DNA of 64,000 nucleotides from an uncultured Oscillospiraceae bacterium. GTDB taxonomy: Bacteria > Bacillota > Clostridia > Oscillospirales > Ruminococcaceae. The number at the start of each line of letters is the position of its first letter. Positions within the stretch are counted from its first letter, which is position 1. The position numbers and the translations under genes were made by a program. The stretch is from assembly GCA_910584715.1 (NCBI GenBank), contig CAJUAN010000005.1, positions 1-64,000 on the forward strand, in the 5' to 3' direction. Of the stretch, positions 1 through 7,471 are shown one piece after another. The notes below the pieces were generated by a model. That model searched no databases and was not told the origin of the DNA. It worked only from the letters and a program-made list of their open reading frames with translations.

Positions 1-706
1 TAAATTTCTTACCGAAATTACGGGCGTTTTCCGCTTCCTCGGTACTCAAAGTCTCCACCGCTTCAAAATTGTACAGCGCATATGGCTGACCTGTTTTATT
101 CGTGGTTTTCTCCAAAGTAATTTTCGTAACAACGCCCGAAACGGGAATCATTTTTCCGATAAGCCGGGTCATGTACCGCTGAAAAATCATCTTGCTGGAA
201 ACAGGTACGCGAACCAAAATCGGCATAATATTATCGGGACGGAGCAGGAATAAAACCACGCTTTCCTTGCAGGCTTTGGCGTTGGTCTCTCCGTCCTTTG
301 AGCCGAAATCGTTAAACGGACAGGCAGCGCAAATTTTTCCGTCATGGGACACAAGGCTGTCCGAACTGAAGCATACGGGCGGCGTACCCTCGACGGGGTC
401 GTGAGTGTCCCAATAAGCGCGGGGCGTGGTGTAGTCGAGAATAATTCCCGTTATGGATTTTTCCATAGTCTCGCCGGAAAGAGTGGGAATTGTGAAAGAC
501 GTTGAACCTCCCGAAGGCGATTTTATTATGTCAAAAAGCTGCAATGAAAGCGGCTGGTTTTTAAGATTATTTTTGATAATTTCAAGCGCATTATTTTTCA
601 GCGCGGCGTAGTTTGTGACCGCTGTTTCCTGCATAATTATCGTCCTTTCCTCGGCAACATTTTTTACCTTGTTACTTAATTTTGATTTCAAGTTTTCAGT
701 ATCCAT
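1..706 (-). CDS. Partial phage/plasmid-type protein with CxxC motif, possibly ssDNA-binding (C-terminus off window)
   Basis: The reading frame is open from an ATG at 706 through the left edge (about 235 residues visible). The start has a strong AGGAGG six bases upstream. A second ATG at 634 also has an AAAGGACG site matching the one before the YqaJ gene, so the shorter form is possible. Visible features are a CAACPFNDFGS segment, a following NAKACKES segment, and a mixed alpha/beta C-terminal part. I do not recognise the family with certainty. The pattern (paired Cys, GS, ACK) and its place just downstream of a YqaJ nuclease suggest a phage-type single-strand DNA-binding or annealing partner. 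That role is inference. It is the last visible gene of the minus-strand recombination operon. Confidence 0.6.
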   Translation of the reverse strand, partial: MDTENLKSKLSNKVKNVAEERTIIMQETAVTNYAALKNNALEIIKNNLKNQPLSLQLFDIIKSPSGGSTSFTIPTLSGETMEKSITGIILDYTTPRAYWDTHDPVEGTPPVCFSSDSLVSHDGKICAACPFNDFGSKDGETNAKACKESVVLFLLRPDNIMPILVRVPVSSKMIFQRYMTRLIGKMIPVSGVVTKITLEKTTNKTGQPYALYNFEAVETLSTEEAENARNFGKKF

Positions 707-716
707 AATTGACCTC

Positions 717-1655
717 CTAAACCGTTCTTATTGAAAATCTGCGGTATGATATTTTATTTGCGTATTTTGCATAAAGCTTTGGGTGCTCTGCTTTTAAGGT
801 CTTGCTGTCAAGCCGTTCCTGCGACATACTTTTCCAAGTAACAACGCTGTTTCCCGACGTTCCTATCTCGTTTTCGCCCAGCATTTCTTTAAGCAGATTT
901 TCTGCTTTCTGTTTTTTCTCGGTAATTTCTTCTAACTTTTCGCAGGCAGAATTATACTCCGAAATTAAATTTTCCGCTGTTTCGGGCAGTTCAATTTTTG
1001 ATTTGGGAATACTGTCGGGGAAACGTTCCGAGAGAAATTTTTCCGAAGCGGAAGAACCGTCAAGCGCAGGCGGCAGCTCGTTTTGGACGTGTTCCCAAAA
1101 ATCATTTTCAAGCTCCGTAAGCATTGAAATTATTTCCTCGTCGCGCTCAATAAATTTCCACTTAAAGGTGTTGCCGCCGATAAGTACAGCAATATACGCG
1201 CCCGCATATCCCGTCACAGCCATATAGTGCTGAATTTGTAACATATACTCGTCTGGAATTTTATTTTCCCAGTCGGTGGATTTATACGCCGAAGCAGTTT
1301 TCGCTTCAAATACGCAAGTCCCGAAATTCGGGTGTTCGCAAGTTCCGTCAAGGTTCGCAAGCATAAAAGGGAAGTCCTCATGCTGTAAAATCTGATTGAC
1401 CTTGCTGACCTCAATTCCTGTACGTTTGGTAAATTCGTCGCGTACCAAAGCTTCAAGCCGGGTACCCCAGTACGCTGCTTCTCCCGCCTCGGAGCAGGGA
1501 ATTTTATCGGTTTTTTCCATCCACAATTCAATCGGGGACTTGTATTTATTCACGCCGCAGACCACGGAAACGTCCGAACCGCCGATACCTTTTTTGCGGT
1601 ATTCGAGCCATTCCTCGTAGGGCATATTCTCGGTGGAAACCAATATTTTTGCCAT
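717..1655 (-). CDS. YqaJ-family viral recombinase / exonuclease
   Basis: 312 residues. The N-terminal GIGGSD motif (about residues 24-29) is typical of YqaJ nucleases of the PD-(D/E)xK fold. The catalytic core follows as NLDGT (about 101-105) and FEAKT (about 114-118), giving the D...ExK metal site. The C-terminal third is Lys/Glu-rich and probably a coiled coil (about 220-265). YqaJ enzymes are 5'-3' exonucleases that pair with an annealing protein in phage and element recombination. The neighbouring genes fit that, with the next gene starting 11 bases downstream. The start has a GAAAGGACG ribosome binding site. Confident family call; substrate not shown. Confidence 0.9.
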   Translation of the reverse strand: MAKILVSTENMPYEEWLEYRKKGIGGSDVSVVCGVNKYKSPIELWMEKTDKIPCSEAGEAAYWGTRLEALVRDEFTKRTGIEVSKVNQILQHEDFPFMLANLDGTCEHPNFGTCVFEAKTASAYKSTDWENKIPDEYMLQIQHYMAVTGYAGAYIAVLIGGNTFKWKFIERDEEIISMLTELENDFWEHVQNELPPALDGSSASEKFLSERFPDSIPKSKIELPETAENLISEYNSACEKLEEITEKKQKAENLLKEMLGENEIGTSGNSVVTWKSMSQERLDSKTLKAEHPKLYAKYANKISYRRFSIRTV

Positions 1656-1675
1656 TTTTATCGTCCTTTCTTAAA

Positions 1676-1789
1676 TTAATTCTCAGGAATTATGAAGCAT
1701 TCCTTGATGTAGTCAAGCAGTTCCGAAATGTCGCATTTTGCAAGCTCGGCGGCACAGTGGACTATTTTGACCTGAAAATCCACCGTCAT
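1676..1789 (-). CDS. Small ORF, 37 aa, unknown
   Basis: ATG at 1789, stop at 1676, encoding a short acidic peptide with two Cys residues (HCAAELAKC). It lies between the 49-residue ORF and the YqaJ gene in a tightly packed operon, and the stop is 20 bases before the YqaJ start. The upstream ribosome binding site is weak (GGCAAGAGGCGG). No family recognised. It fits the gap exactly and keeps a sensible composition, so it may be real. Confidence 0.4.
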   Translation of the reverse strand: MTVDFQVKIVHCAAELAKCDISELLDYIKECFIIPEN

Positions 1790-1816
1790 GATCGAACAGC
1801 CGCCTCTTGCCTTAAT

Positions 1817-1966
1817 TTAGGCATTTTCAGCTTTTATCTGCTTGATAGCTTCGTCAATTTTTTCTTCCGTCAAATTGCGTGCGCCCACGTCAACAAGGTG
1901 CGTCAAGCCCATTCTGAAAAGCACATGACCGTACTTTTTCTCAATTTTTTCAATATCGTTTTGCAT
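1817..1966 (-). CDS. Small ORF, 49 aa, unknown element protein
   Basis: ATG at 1966 preceded by AAAGGAGTGAAATT, a good ribosome binding site, and a stop at 1817. The peptide is charged and probably helical (starts MQNDIEKIEKKYG, ends KQIKAENA). It sits between the DUF932 gene and the YqaJ gene in the same orientation, so it is probably co-transcribed with them. Function unknown. Confidence 0.6.
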   Translation of the reverse strand: MQNDIEKIEKKYGHVLFRMGLTHLVDVGARNLTEEKIDEAIKQIKAENA

Positions 1967-2024
1967 AATTTCACTCCTTTAGGACATAAAAATGTCGGGA
2001 GAATTGCTCTCCCGACAAATATTT

Positions 2025-2960
2025 TTACGCCGCCGCAAGCACCAATTCATACGCCTTGTCAATAAGCGGATTGCCGTCAATTGTTTTTGCAAACACGTTT
2101 TCACGGTAGTTTGCAGTCTCGCGGAGGGGCTTTGCGTGGGTGGCAAAATCCGAAACCGCATTTATGAAACGGTATCCATTTTTGCCGAGGTGCTTTAAAT
2201 CGGGCGCGTCAAAATACCGCATTTTCAAATCCTCGCGGATACGTTCGATATTTTTCTTGTGCGTACTTGTGGGATTTTCGTCCATAGGCAGAAGCATTTC
2301 GATGTACTCCATAACCTTTTGGTCGGACAGCTTGACCCTGCGGAGATTTGCTAATTCCGTGCCGAGCCTGCCCATATATTTTTCCGCAAGCAGGAGGGTG
2401 TTGTGCGCCTCGTCCATTTTGCACGCAAGGTCGCCGACATGGACGGTAGACCACATTCTTTTCGCGGTGGAAAGCGCGATATTCAGCGTATTCTGGCAAA
2501 CTACACGAATCGGCGTCATGGCAACTTTTATGGCTCCGCTGCCGTCGTGGGAACTGCTGAAAACGAGATAGGGGTCTATCTGCTCGCCCTCGATAATGTA
2601 CTTGTCGGGAAGTTTGGCAAGTATCCAAATTTTCTTTCCGTCCTGCAAAGAACCAGCGGTTTCGTACTTCACTCCCTCGCCCAAAAGCGCGTCCGTAAAT
2701 GCGAAAGCTTCGGAGTTCTGCACAACCTTGTATCTGTCGGACACAACGCCCAGCACCTTGTTATCGGTGTCACGGACGTTGGCTTTGTAGCCGTTTATCG
2801 GCTCATAGCCGCTTGTCATAATTGGTTTCTGGATAACGTTCCAATTAAGTCCCGAAGCTTCAAGAGCCTCCTTTGAATTAAGCGCGGATTCCACACGTAC
2901 GCCTAAACCGTGCCACGGGGCATACCTTACAAAGAACATTGTTTCTACATTTGCTGACAT
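2025..2960 (-). CDS. DUF932 (phage/plasmid-like TIGR03299) protein
   Basis: 311 residues. The N-terminal MSANVETMFFVRYAPWHGLG and the central VVSDRYKVVQNSEAF segments are characteristic of DUF932/TIGR03299 proteins, which are common in phages, plasmids and integrative elements and have no firm biochemical role. The length is normal for the family. It heads the recombination operon (DUF932, small ORFs, YqaJ, CxxC protein), which suggests a DNA-metabolism role for the element (inference). The start has an AGGAGAGATAATT ribosome binding site. Confidence 0.85.
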   Translation of the reverse strand: MSANVETMFFVRYAPWHGLGVRVESALNSKEALEASGLNWNVIQKPIMTSGYEPINGYKANVRDTDNKVLGVVSDRYKVVQNSEAFAFTDALLGEGVKYETAGSLQDGKKIWILAKLPDKYIIEGEQIDPYLVFSSSHDGSGAIKVAMTPIRVVCQNTLNIALSTAKRMWSTVHVGDLACKMDEAHNTLLLAEKYMGRLGTELANLRRVKLSDQKVMEYIEMLLPMDENPTSTHKKNIERIREDLKMRYFDAPDLKHLGKNGYRFINAVSDFATHAKPLRETANYRENVFAKTIDGNPLIDKAYELVLAAA

Positions 2961-3067
2961 AATTATCTCTCCTTTTTGATTTTTGGATTTTGGTTTGTGG
3001 ACTTATTTTGCCGAAAATATGATGTCGTAGATTGTGTCAATTACGTGCCATAAGGCGGGAAAGCTTT

Positions 3068-3199
3068 TCAATCGTTCTCCGTAAAATCGCACAGCTTCAT
3101 CACTTCCTCCGAAACGTCGTTATCAAGACAGCTGCAAAGAACTACAGCCGCTGTTCCCGCAAGCGCGGCGAGAATTTTCAGTACAAGCTCCTTGTTCAA
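3068..3199 (-). CDS. Small ORF, 43 aa, TTG start
   Basis: TTG at 3199 follows GAAAGGAGGCGATAAC, one of the strongest ribosome binding sites in the region, which decides this unusual start. The peptide has a hydrophobic N-terminal segment (about residues 5-24, ending VVLCSCL) and an acidic C-terminus. It could be a membrane-anchored or exported micro-protein. A 29-residue GTG ORF overlaps its 3' end in another frame and would read up to near 3000; support for that one is weak. Function unknown. Confidence 0.5.
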   Translation of the reverse strand: MNKELVLKILAALAGTAAVVLCSCLDNDVSEEVMKLCDFTEND

Positions 3200-3241
3200 G
3201 TTATCGCCTCCTTTCGCAATTTGCCGCAGACAGCAGCCGCT

Positions 3242-3313
3242 TTAATCGTCAAAAATATTCTTTACAATAGCCGTAACTATGGCTATTGCAAGCGCGCCGA
3301 TGATTTTTCCCAT
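3242..3313 (-). CDS. Micro-ORF, 23 aa, hydrophobic
   Basis: ATG at 3313 preceded by GAAAGGAGTAATTTGCGT. The 23-residue product is almost entirely hydrophobic (MGKIIGALAIAIVTAIVKNI then FDD), like a single membrane helix. It is directly upstream of the TTG-started ORF in the same orientation. The ribosome binding site and helix-like composition support expression. Function unknown; a small membrane peptide or type I toxin-like peptide are possibilities only. Confidence 0.45.
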   Translation of the reverse strand: MGKIIGALAIAIVTAIVKNIFDD

Positions 3314-3400
3314 ACGCAAATTACTCCTTTCATTTTTTTATTTTTGATGATTTTTTGCCGTACGCAAATGTTTTTTGTAAAAATCCGCATACAAAAATTC

Positions 3401-3466
3401 GGAGAAAAATATATCCCCATGTCGCCCGCTGAGTACGGTAATATGGGGATTTATCCTCTTTCTCCG
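3401..3466. promoter_or_regulatory. Imperfect palindrome in the control region between divergent units
   Basis: The arms ATCCCCAT (3413-3420) and ATGGGGAT (3443-3450) are perfect. Outer bases extend the match as GGAGAAA (3401-3407) against TTTCTCC (3459-3465). A TATAAT at 3471-3476 probably serves the plus-strand HTH gene. The palindrome lies between the minus-strand recombination operon and that HTH gene, so it may be an operator for the element's regulator (inference). Confidence 0.45.
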
Positions 3467-3552
3467 TTAATATAATATATACTTGAAGTTTGTTATTTTA
3501 CACATGATTGCAACAAATTATTAATGCAAAAAATTTTGAAAGGACTGATTTT

Positions 3553-3723
3553 ATGATTTCGGATTATAACGATTATCTCACGCCTTATGAAGCGGCGTAT
3601 GAGTTGGACGTTTCGCTTACTACCGTTTATAATTTGCTTCGCAGCAAAAAGCTTCCCGGGTTTAAGGTCGGCAAGGTTTGGCGTATTCCGAGGGACGCTT
3701 TGGAAAAATTGATTTACGGATAA
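3553..3723 (+). CDS. Excisionase-type helix-turn-helix DNA-binding protein
   Basis: 56 residues from the ATG at 3553, chosen because GAAAGGACTGATTTT lies directly before it. An upstream in-frame ATG at 3508 has no good site. The sequence (YLTPYEAAYELDVSLTTVYN ... LPGFKVGKVWRIPRDALEKLI) is the MerR-like winged helix of the excisionase/HTH_17 family. In integrative elements such proteins act as recombination directionality factors or small regulators. It is one of only two plus-strand genes in the element's left part and ends in a strong terminator. Confidence 0.85.
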   Translation: MISDYNDYLTPYEAAYELDVSLTTVYNLLRSKKLPGFKVGKVWRIPRDALEKLIYG

Positions 3724-3728
3724 GAAAA

Positions 3729-3764
3729 CCGCGTATTACAAATTTAAGTAATACGCGGGTTTTT
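3729..3764 (+). terminator. Rho-independent terminator after the HTH gene
   Basis: Perfect 11-bp stem CCGCGTATTAC / GTAATACGCGG with an 8-base loop, followed by GTTTTT. Confidence 0.9.
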
Positions 3765-3773
3765 ACTGTTTTA

Positions 3774-3835
3774 GGTATCATAATAATATTATACAGACAC
3801 CATACAATTCGGTAGAAATATGGTATCATAATAAT
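3774..3835. repeat. 14-bp direct repeat upstream of the ribbon-helix-helix gene
   Basis: GGTATCATAATAAT occurs at 3774-3787 and again at 3822-3835, 48 bases apart, just before the gene at 3852. Ribbon-helix-helix proteins commonly bind tandem repeats in their own promoters, so this may be an autoregulatory operator (inference). Confidence 0.5.
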
Positions 3836-3851
3836 TTAAGGAGATGATGCT

Positions 3852-4043
3852 ATGGCAGTAATAAAATCCCAGTTCACAATGCGGCTTGACCCCGTCACCC
3901 ACTGCAAAATCAAAAAGATCGCGGCGGAGGAACACCGTTCTCTCACAAATATGATAGAATTTCTCATTGCCCGTGAAATCAAACAGTATGAGCGTGAGAA
4001 CGGCGAGATAACCTGCACCGACGAGGAATTGTACACCGAGTGA
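3852..4043 (+). CDS. Arc/MetJ-like ribbon-helix-helix regulator
   Basis: 63 residues. The N-terminal beta strand (KSQFTMRLDP) followed by two helices (THCKIKKIAAEEHRSLTNMI, EFLIAREIKQYE) is a standard ribbon-helix-helix fold. The ribosome binding site is AAGGAGATGATGCT. Such proteins are DNA-binding repressors or plasmid copy/partition regulators. The acidic C-terminus (TCTDEELYTE) could contact a partner. A 14-bp direct repeat sits in its upstream region. A conserved promoter motif at 4062-4104 points the opposite way, so an antisense transcript across it is possible. Confidence 0.8.
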   Translation: MAVIKSQFTMRLDPVTHCKIKKIAAEEHRSLTNMIEFLIAREIKQYERENGEITCTDEELYTE

Positions 4044-4061
4044 ACGGGTACGCCCAAAAGT

Positions 4062-4104
4062 ATTATACCACAAATTGAAACCGCTGTGGTGTCCCAAAAG
4101 GACA
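4062..4104 (-). promoter_or_regulatory. Copy 1 of the shared palindrome-promoter motif
   Basis: On the minus strand: TGTCC, TTTT, GGGACACCAC (complement of 4086-4104), 18 bases, then TATAAT (complement of 4062-4067). The layout matches the copies at 7383 and 13818. Here it points leftwards with no minus-strand gene immediately downstream, so it would read antisense through the ribbon-helix-helix and HTH genes. Confidence 0.6.
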
Positions 4105-4136
4105 AAATCCGTCTTTCTCGCAAAGACGGATTTTTA
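4105..4136 (-). terminator. Terminator of the kinase-XRE unit
   Basis: Perfect 12-bp stem (AAATCCGTCTTT at 4105-4116 / AAAGACGGATTT at 4122-4133) with a 5-base loop, beginning at the stop codon of the XRE gene. It can also work for plus-strand transcripts (TTTTT at 4131-4135). Confidence 0.85.
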
Positions 4137-4571
4137 CTGTATCAAATCACAGTCCCGCTCGTAAAGACGCTCATTGGTAATATCCAGCCGCTGACCGTTC
4201 AGCAGCGCGTAAATAATTACGGAATCTCGCTCGTCCTTTGGATAAAGTGGACGGTTCCTTGTCCGCTTCAAAAGCGTCTGGGTCTCCTCAAGAGTAAGCT
4301 TTATTCCGAAAGCTATGGCGATAAGCTTGTCCCGGGACGGTATTTTCTTGCCCGAAAAAATATGGTACGCATAGGTGCGGTCAAGTCCCGAACGCTTAAC
4401 AGCTTCTTTTAGCGGTATATTTTTTTCGGCAAGCAAATTATTCAGACATTCTGAAATATCCGTGAAGGTAAACGTCTCCGAATTGTTTGCCGCAAAGCTT
4501 TCGTAATCGTCCGCGGACTTTATTTCGTTCCACATTTCGTCTGTAGATTTTTCTTTCGTTAATATCCCCAC
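4134..4571 (-). CDS. XRE-family helix-turn-helix protein paired with the kinase
   Basis: 145 residues. A helix-turn-helix of the Cro/C1 type spans about residues 40-95 (NNLLAEKNIPLKEAVKRSGL, DRTYAYHIFSGKKIPSRDKL). Before it is a 40-residue N-terminal extension rich in Asp/Glu/Ser, and after it a basic region (TLLKRTRNRPLYPKDERDS). The start overlaps the end of the kinase gene by 13 bases, implying translational coupling. The pairing suggests a phosphorylation target or an adaptor of the kinase; that is inference. Ser/Thr residues are abundant in the N-terminal extension. Confidence 0.75.
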   Translation of the reverse strand: MGILTKEKSTDEMWNEIKSADDYESFAANNSETFTFTDISECLNNLLAEKNIPLKEAVKRSGLDRTYAYHIFSGKKIPSRDKLIAIAFGIKLTLEETQTLLKRTRNRPLYPKDERDSVIIYALLNGQRLDITNERLYERDCDLIQ

Positions 4572-6046
4572 GGGCTGTCCCTCTCTTTCTTATTGTATTC
4601 GTATGCCGCGTTGGTTCGCAGCTCGCCGTCCGCCAAAGTGTATGAGTTGTGTCTGCCGTCGGAAAAATAAACGTTAACCGAATGTGCGTGCACATTCGCG
4701 ACGGTCTCGCCCCAAACGGAGCCAACATATGCAATGTCGCCGTCCTTTGCAGTGTATATTTCCGTGATATTTATGTCCTTGCCGTTGCCCACCGTAACGG
4801 CGGCGTATTTTTTGTCGTACTCCACCTCAAAGCTGGTTATCTGCAAAAAATAGCTTTCGTCAATTTCAATGTCCCAAAAATATTCTGAGCCGAGACATTT
4901 ATAGCCGTGGTACGTTTCGTCCGGCACGCCGTACATTAACATGATATCAAGCCTGCGGTTTGAGTCAAGCTCCGCGTTTATCGCTTCGTTCACGCCGTCG
5001 CCGTCTAAATCGCAGTACATATAAAATTTTCTGTACTCTTTAAAAAAAGCCTTTGTGCTTGTAAAAAGTATTTTCGCGTTATCGTCCTCGGTGAAAAACA
5101 GCAGGTCCTCCCGCTCATAATCCGGAAGATTTTCCGGCTCTCCGTAATAGGTAAGTCCGGCGGCGACATCCGCGTTGTAATCCTTTATCATTTCTATCAG
5201 CTCGGGAGGGGCAGAGCCGTCCGGTATAGGGAATTGCCCGTTTTCGTCCGCTGTCACCCGTGTAATTTCATTTTCCGTTTCCGGCGCAGCTTCCGTCTCG
5301 GCTTCGGTACCGTCAGGAATATTTTCGGGAGCAGCGTTTTTCGGTATGAACGCCGCGAAAAGTGTCACCGACAAAACCGCGGCAACCAAAGTGGCAGCGG
5401 ATATCCTCACCCGTCTCCCCGTAAGCGCGGCGGACAGCTCCCCCGCCGTTTGATAACGCGCGGCAGGGTCGAGAGCGGTACACTTTTTGATTATTTTAGC
5501 GTAACGAGATTTTGCGGAAAGACTGCCCAGCAGGGTTTTCATAGTCTGTCCCGCGGCGTAAATATCCGAACGGAAATCGGTTTGCGAAAAGCCGTACTGC
5601 TCGGGAGGCGCGAAGCCGTCAGTACCGAGATAGCGGGTGTCCTTGTCCTTATCTTCCCGTACAAACCGCGCCGCCTCAAAGTCGATAAGGCGGATATTTC
5701 CGTCCGACCCAAGGAGAATATTGGAGGGCTTTATGTCGCGGTGGACGATTCCGAGACCGTGTATGCGGTCAAGCGCGGCGCAAAGCTGCACCATAGCCCG
5801 AACGGTACGCTTTTCGTCCAAATTTGCGGCAAGGAGATTTTTCCCCGAAATAAATTCCTCAGTGATAACGGTTTTGCCGTCCGCAATATTTACGGAATAA
5901 ATTTTTGGTATGTAGGGAAAGTCCGCGTCCTTTAATTTTTCGTAAACGGGCCACTCCGTATTAACGGTGCGGCGTATGCGTTTTTCGCCGTTTTCCTCAA
6001 AAATTTCAACGGTGCCGCGCTGTGACTTGTGTATTATCTCGGACAA
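4559..6046 (-). CDS. Membrane Ser/Thr protein kinase with extracellular domain
   Basis: 495 residues. The kinase domain occupies about 1-200: HRDIKPSN catalytic loop (102-109), DFE in place of DFG (122-124), and a GTDGFAPPEQYG activation/substrate segment (about 141-152). The glycine-rich loop is hard to see and the VAIK lysine is not obvious, so the N-lobe is degenerate. One transmembrane helix lies at about 214-234. An acidic linker and an ectodomain of about 250 residues follow, with an FG-GAP-like DLDGDGVNEAI segment. The topology is that of a receptor kinase. It overlaps the XRE gene by 13 bases. Confidence 0.85.
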   Translation of the reverse strand: MSEIIHKSQRGTVEIFEENGEKRIRRTVNTEWPVYEKLKDADFPYIPKIYSVNIADGKTVITEEFISGKNLLAANLDEKRTVRAMVQLCAALDRIHGLGIVHRDIKPSNILLGSDGNIRLIDFEAARFVREDKDKDTRYLGTDGFAPPEQYGFSQTDFRSDIYAAGQTMKTLLGSLSAKSRYAKIIKKCTALDPAARYQTAGELSAALTGRRVRISAATLVAAVLSVTLFAAFIPKNAAPENIPDGTEAETEAAPETENEITRVTADENGQFPIPDGSAPPELIEMIKDYNADVAAGLTYYGEPENLPDYEREDLLFFTEDDNAKILFTSTKAFFKEYRKFYMYCDLDGDGVNEAINAELDSNRRLDIMLMYGVPDETYHGYKCLGSEYFWDIEIDESYFLQITSFEVEYDKKYAAVTVGNGKDINITEIYTAKDGDIAYVGSVWGETVANVHAHSVNVYFSDGRHNSYTLADGELRTNAAYEYNKKERDSPWGY

Positions 6047-6108
6047 TTTTCTCCCCCCTTTTTATATTATTTTAGCATATTTCGGGGGGATTTGCAAGCA
6101 AATGTTAA

Positions 6109-6570
6109 TTAATAATTGAAATTAAACTCCCGCATATGTGAGGATACATAATATGTATCGCTGCTATAGTCCTTTGCAACTACCACAAGTCCATAGGCAT
6201 ATTTTTCGCCGTTTACATATGAATAATTTTCTTTTTGCGTACCGTCGGAATCGTATACGGCTACCATATACTCATTGCCTGTGCTGAATAAAGTGTTTGT
6301 CTGTACCTCGGTGTAGGACACGCTGTCAACGCTTGTGTAGCCTGCCTTTTTACTATTAAAATCTCTTTTGCTTTTTTCATTGTCCTCTGAATGAGTTATC
6401 TTTAGGTACGTTTCGTAATCGTCGTTCATAAGAGCGTTCAGGTAAGTATTCAGCGCGCCGGGTACGGTGTCGTCCTTATAATATGCCGTCGAACTTGCTC
6501 CCTCGCTTCCGCAGGATGAAAACGTCATAATCATTATCAATGAAATTACCATACAAAAAAATTTTTTCAT
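6109..6570 (-). CDS. Small secreted lipoprotein
   Basis: 153 residues with a lipoprotein signal peptide: MKK, a hydrophobic core, and the lipobox FSSC at about residue 20. The mature part is Ser/Tyr/Asp-rich with no domain I recognise. It has the size and feel of an NTF2-like or DUF4878-like lipoprotein (LNTYLNALMNDDYETYLKIT near its N-terminus). It lies between the LRR gene and the kinase gene on the same strand, so it could present a signal to the kinase ectodomain (inference). Confidence 0.7.
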   Translation of the reverse strand: MKKFFCMVISLIMIMTFSSCGSEGASSTAYYKDDTVPGALNTYLNALMNDDYETYLKITHSEDNEKSKRDFNSKKAGYTSVDSVSYTEVQTNTLFSTGNEYMVAVYDSDGTQKENYSYVNGEKYAYGLVVVAKDYSSDTYYVSSHMREFNFNY

Positions 6571-6618
6571 TTTAATTCACCCTTCCTTTATATACAGAAA
6601 TTATTATAAAGAGTTTGT

Positions 6619-7350
6619 CTACTGACAGTTGACCCTTATGTACAGCGATTTAAGCTGACCGTATCTGTAGGTATTCCCGTCATACTCAACGGAAATTTTT
6701 TCGCATCCGTCAAAAACGTCGCTGTCCTGACCGTCCTCGCCGAGCTTTTCTATGCAGTCGGGAAGACAGACCTTTTTCAGATTGGTGCAGCCGCTGAAAG
6801 CTTCATTGCCTACCGTCAGAAGCTCCGTACCCGAAAGGTCGATTTCTTCAAGTCCCTCACAGTCGGCGAAAGCGCGCTCATTGATTTCCGTCAGACTGCT
6901 TGGCAACGTGACATTTTTCAGACCCGTACAGCCGTAAAAAATCTCCTCGTGTACCGTATATATCCCCTCCGGCAGCTCGATACTTTCAAGATTTTCGCAG
7001 CCGCTGAAGCAGCGTTCCCCTATCTCCGTCACGCTGTCGGGAATAGAAATAGTTTGCAGCTTTTCGCAGTCGGAAAAAGCATCGTTGCCTATCTCAGTCA
7101 AGCCGTCCTCGATCTCAACGGATACAAGCTCCGAACAGCCGCTGAAAGCGTCGCAGCCGATTTTTTCAACGCTTTCGGGAATTTTTATAACCTTCGCCGA
7201 GCAACCCGAGAACGCGCCGTCGCCTATCTCGTTCACAATTTCGGGTACCCAGACGGTGTCGTCGTCCCCCAAATAATCCGCAAGCGTAACACGTTTCTTT
7301 TTAACGTCAAATTCAAAATTTTCGTCGTTGGTAAATTCATTTTGTGCCAT
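6619..7350 (-). CDS. Cytoplasmic BspA-type (LRR_5) leucine-rich repeat protein
   Basis: 243 residues, with no signal peptide. After a 35-residue N-terminal cap come about seven LRR_5 units of the form IGxxAFSGCxxLxxVxIPxSV (about residues 40-215). The C-terminal cap EYDGNTYRYGQLKSLY resembles that of the LRR protein at 12121-13680 (EHNGKKYKTGQIKSLF), so the two share one cassette. LRR_5 domains are protein-binding. The absence of export signals points to an intracellular role, unlike most BspA surface proteins. It is expressed from motif copy 2 (TATAAT at 7383-7388). Confidence 0.85.
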   Translation of the reverse strand: MAQNEFTNDENFEFDVKKKRVTLADYLGDDDTVWVPEIVNEIGDGAFSGCSAKVIKIPESVEKIGCDAFSGCSELVSVEIEDGLTEIGNDAFSDCEKLQTISIPDSVTEIGERCFSGCENLESIELPEGIYTVHEEIFYGCTGLKNVTLPSSLTEINERAFADCEGLEEIDLSGTELLTVGNEAFSGCTNLKKVCLPDCIEKLGEDGQDSDVFDGCEKISVEYDGNTYRYGQLKSLYIRVNCQ

Positions 7351-7382
7351 ACCAAAAACTCCTTTCCTGCATTTATATTTTA

Positions 7383-7425
7383 ATTATACCTATTTTCTCG
7401 CGAAAGTGGTGTCCCGCGGGGACAC
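7383..7425 (-). promoter_or_regulatory. Copy 2 of the shared palindrome-promoter motif
   Basis: On the minus strand: a perfect palindrome GTGTCCC-N3-GGGACAC (7409-7425) extended by CAC, 17 bases, then TATAAT (complement of 7383-7388). The LRR gene starts at 7350, about 25 bases after the expected transcription start. Confidence 0.7.
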
Positions 7426-7427
7426 AA

Positions 7428-7463
7428 ACGGACTGTTGTCCCAAATTTGAAACAGCAGTCCGT
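7428..7463 (-). terminator. Hairpin at the end of the five-gene AAA+ operon
   Basis: Stem ACGGACTG (7428-7435) / CAGTCCGT (7456-7463). On the minus strand a short T run follows and then motif copy 2. The tail is weak for a terminator, so partial read-through into the LRR gene is likely. Confidence 0.5.
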
Positions 7464-7471
7464 AAAAAGCT

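Noticed and set aside
3789..4123. Minus-strand ORFs opposite the ribbon-helix-helix gene
   Set aside because: They cross the terminator and the motif, have no ribosome binding site and show no coherent protein pattern.
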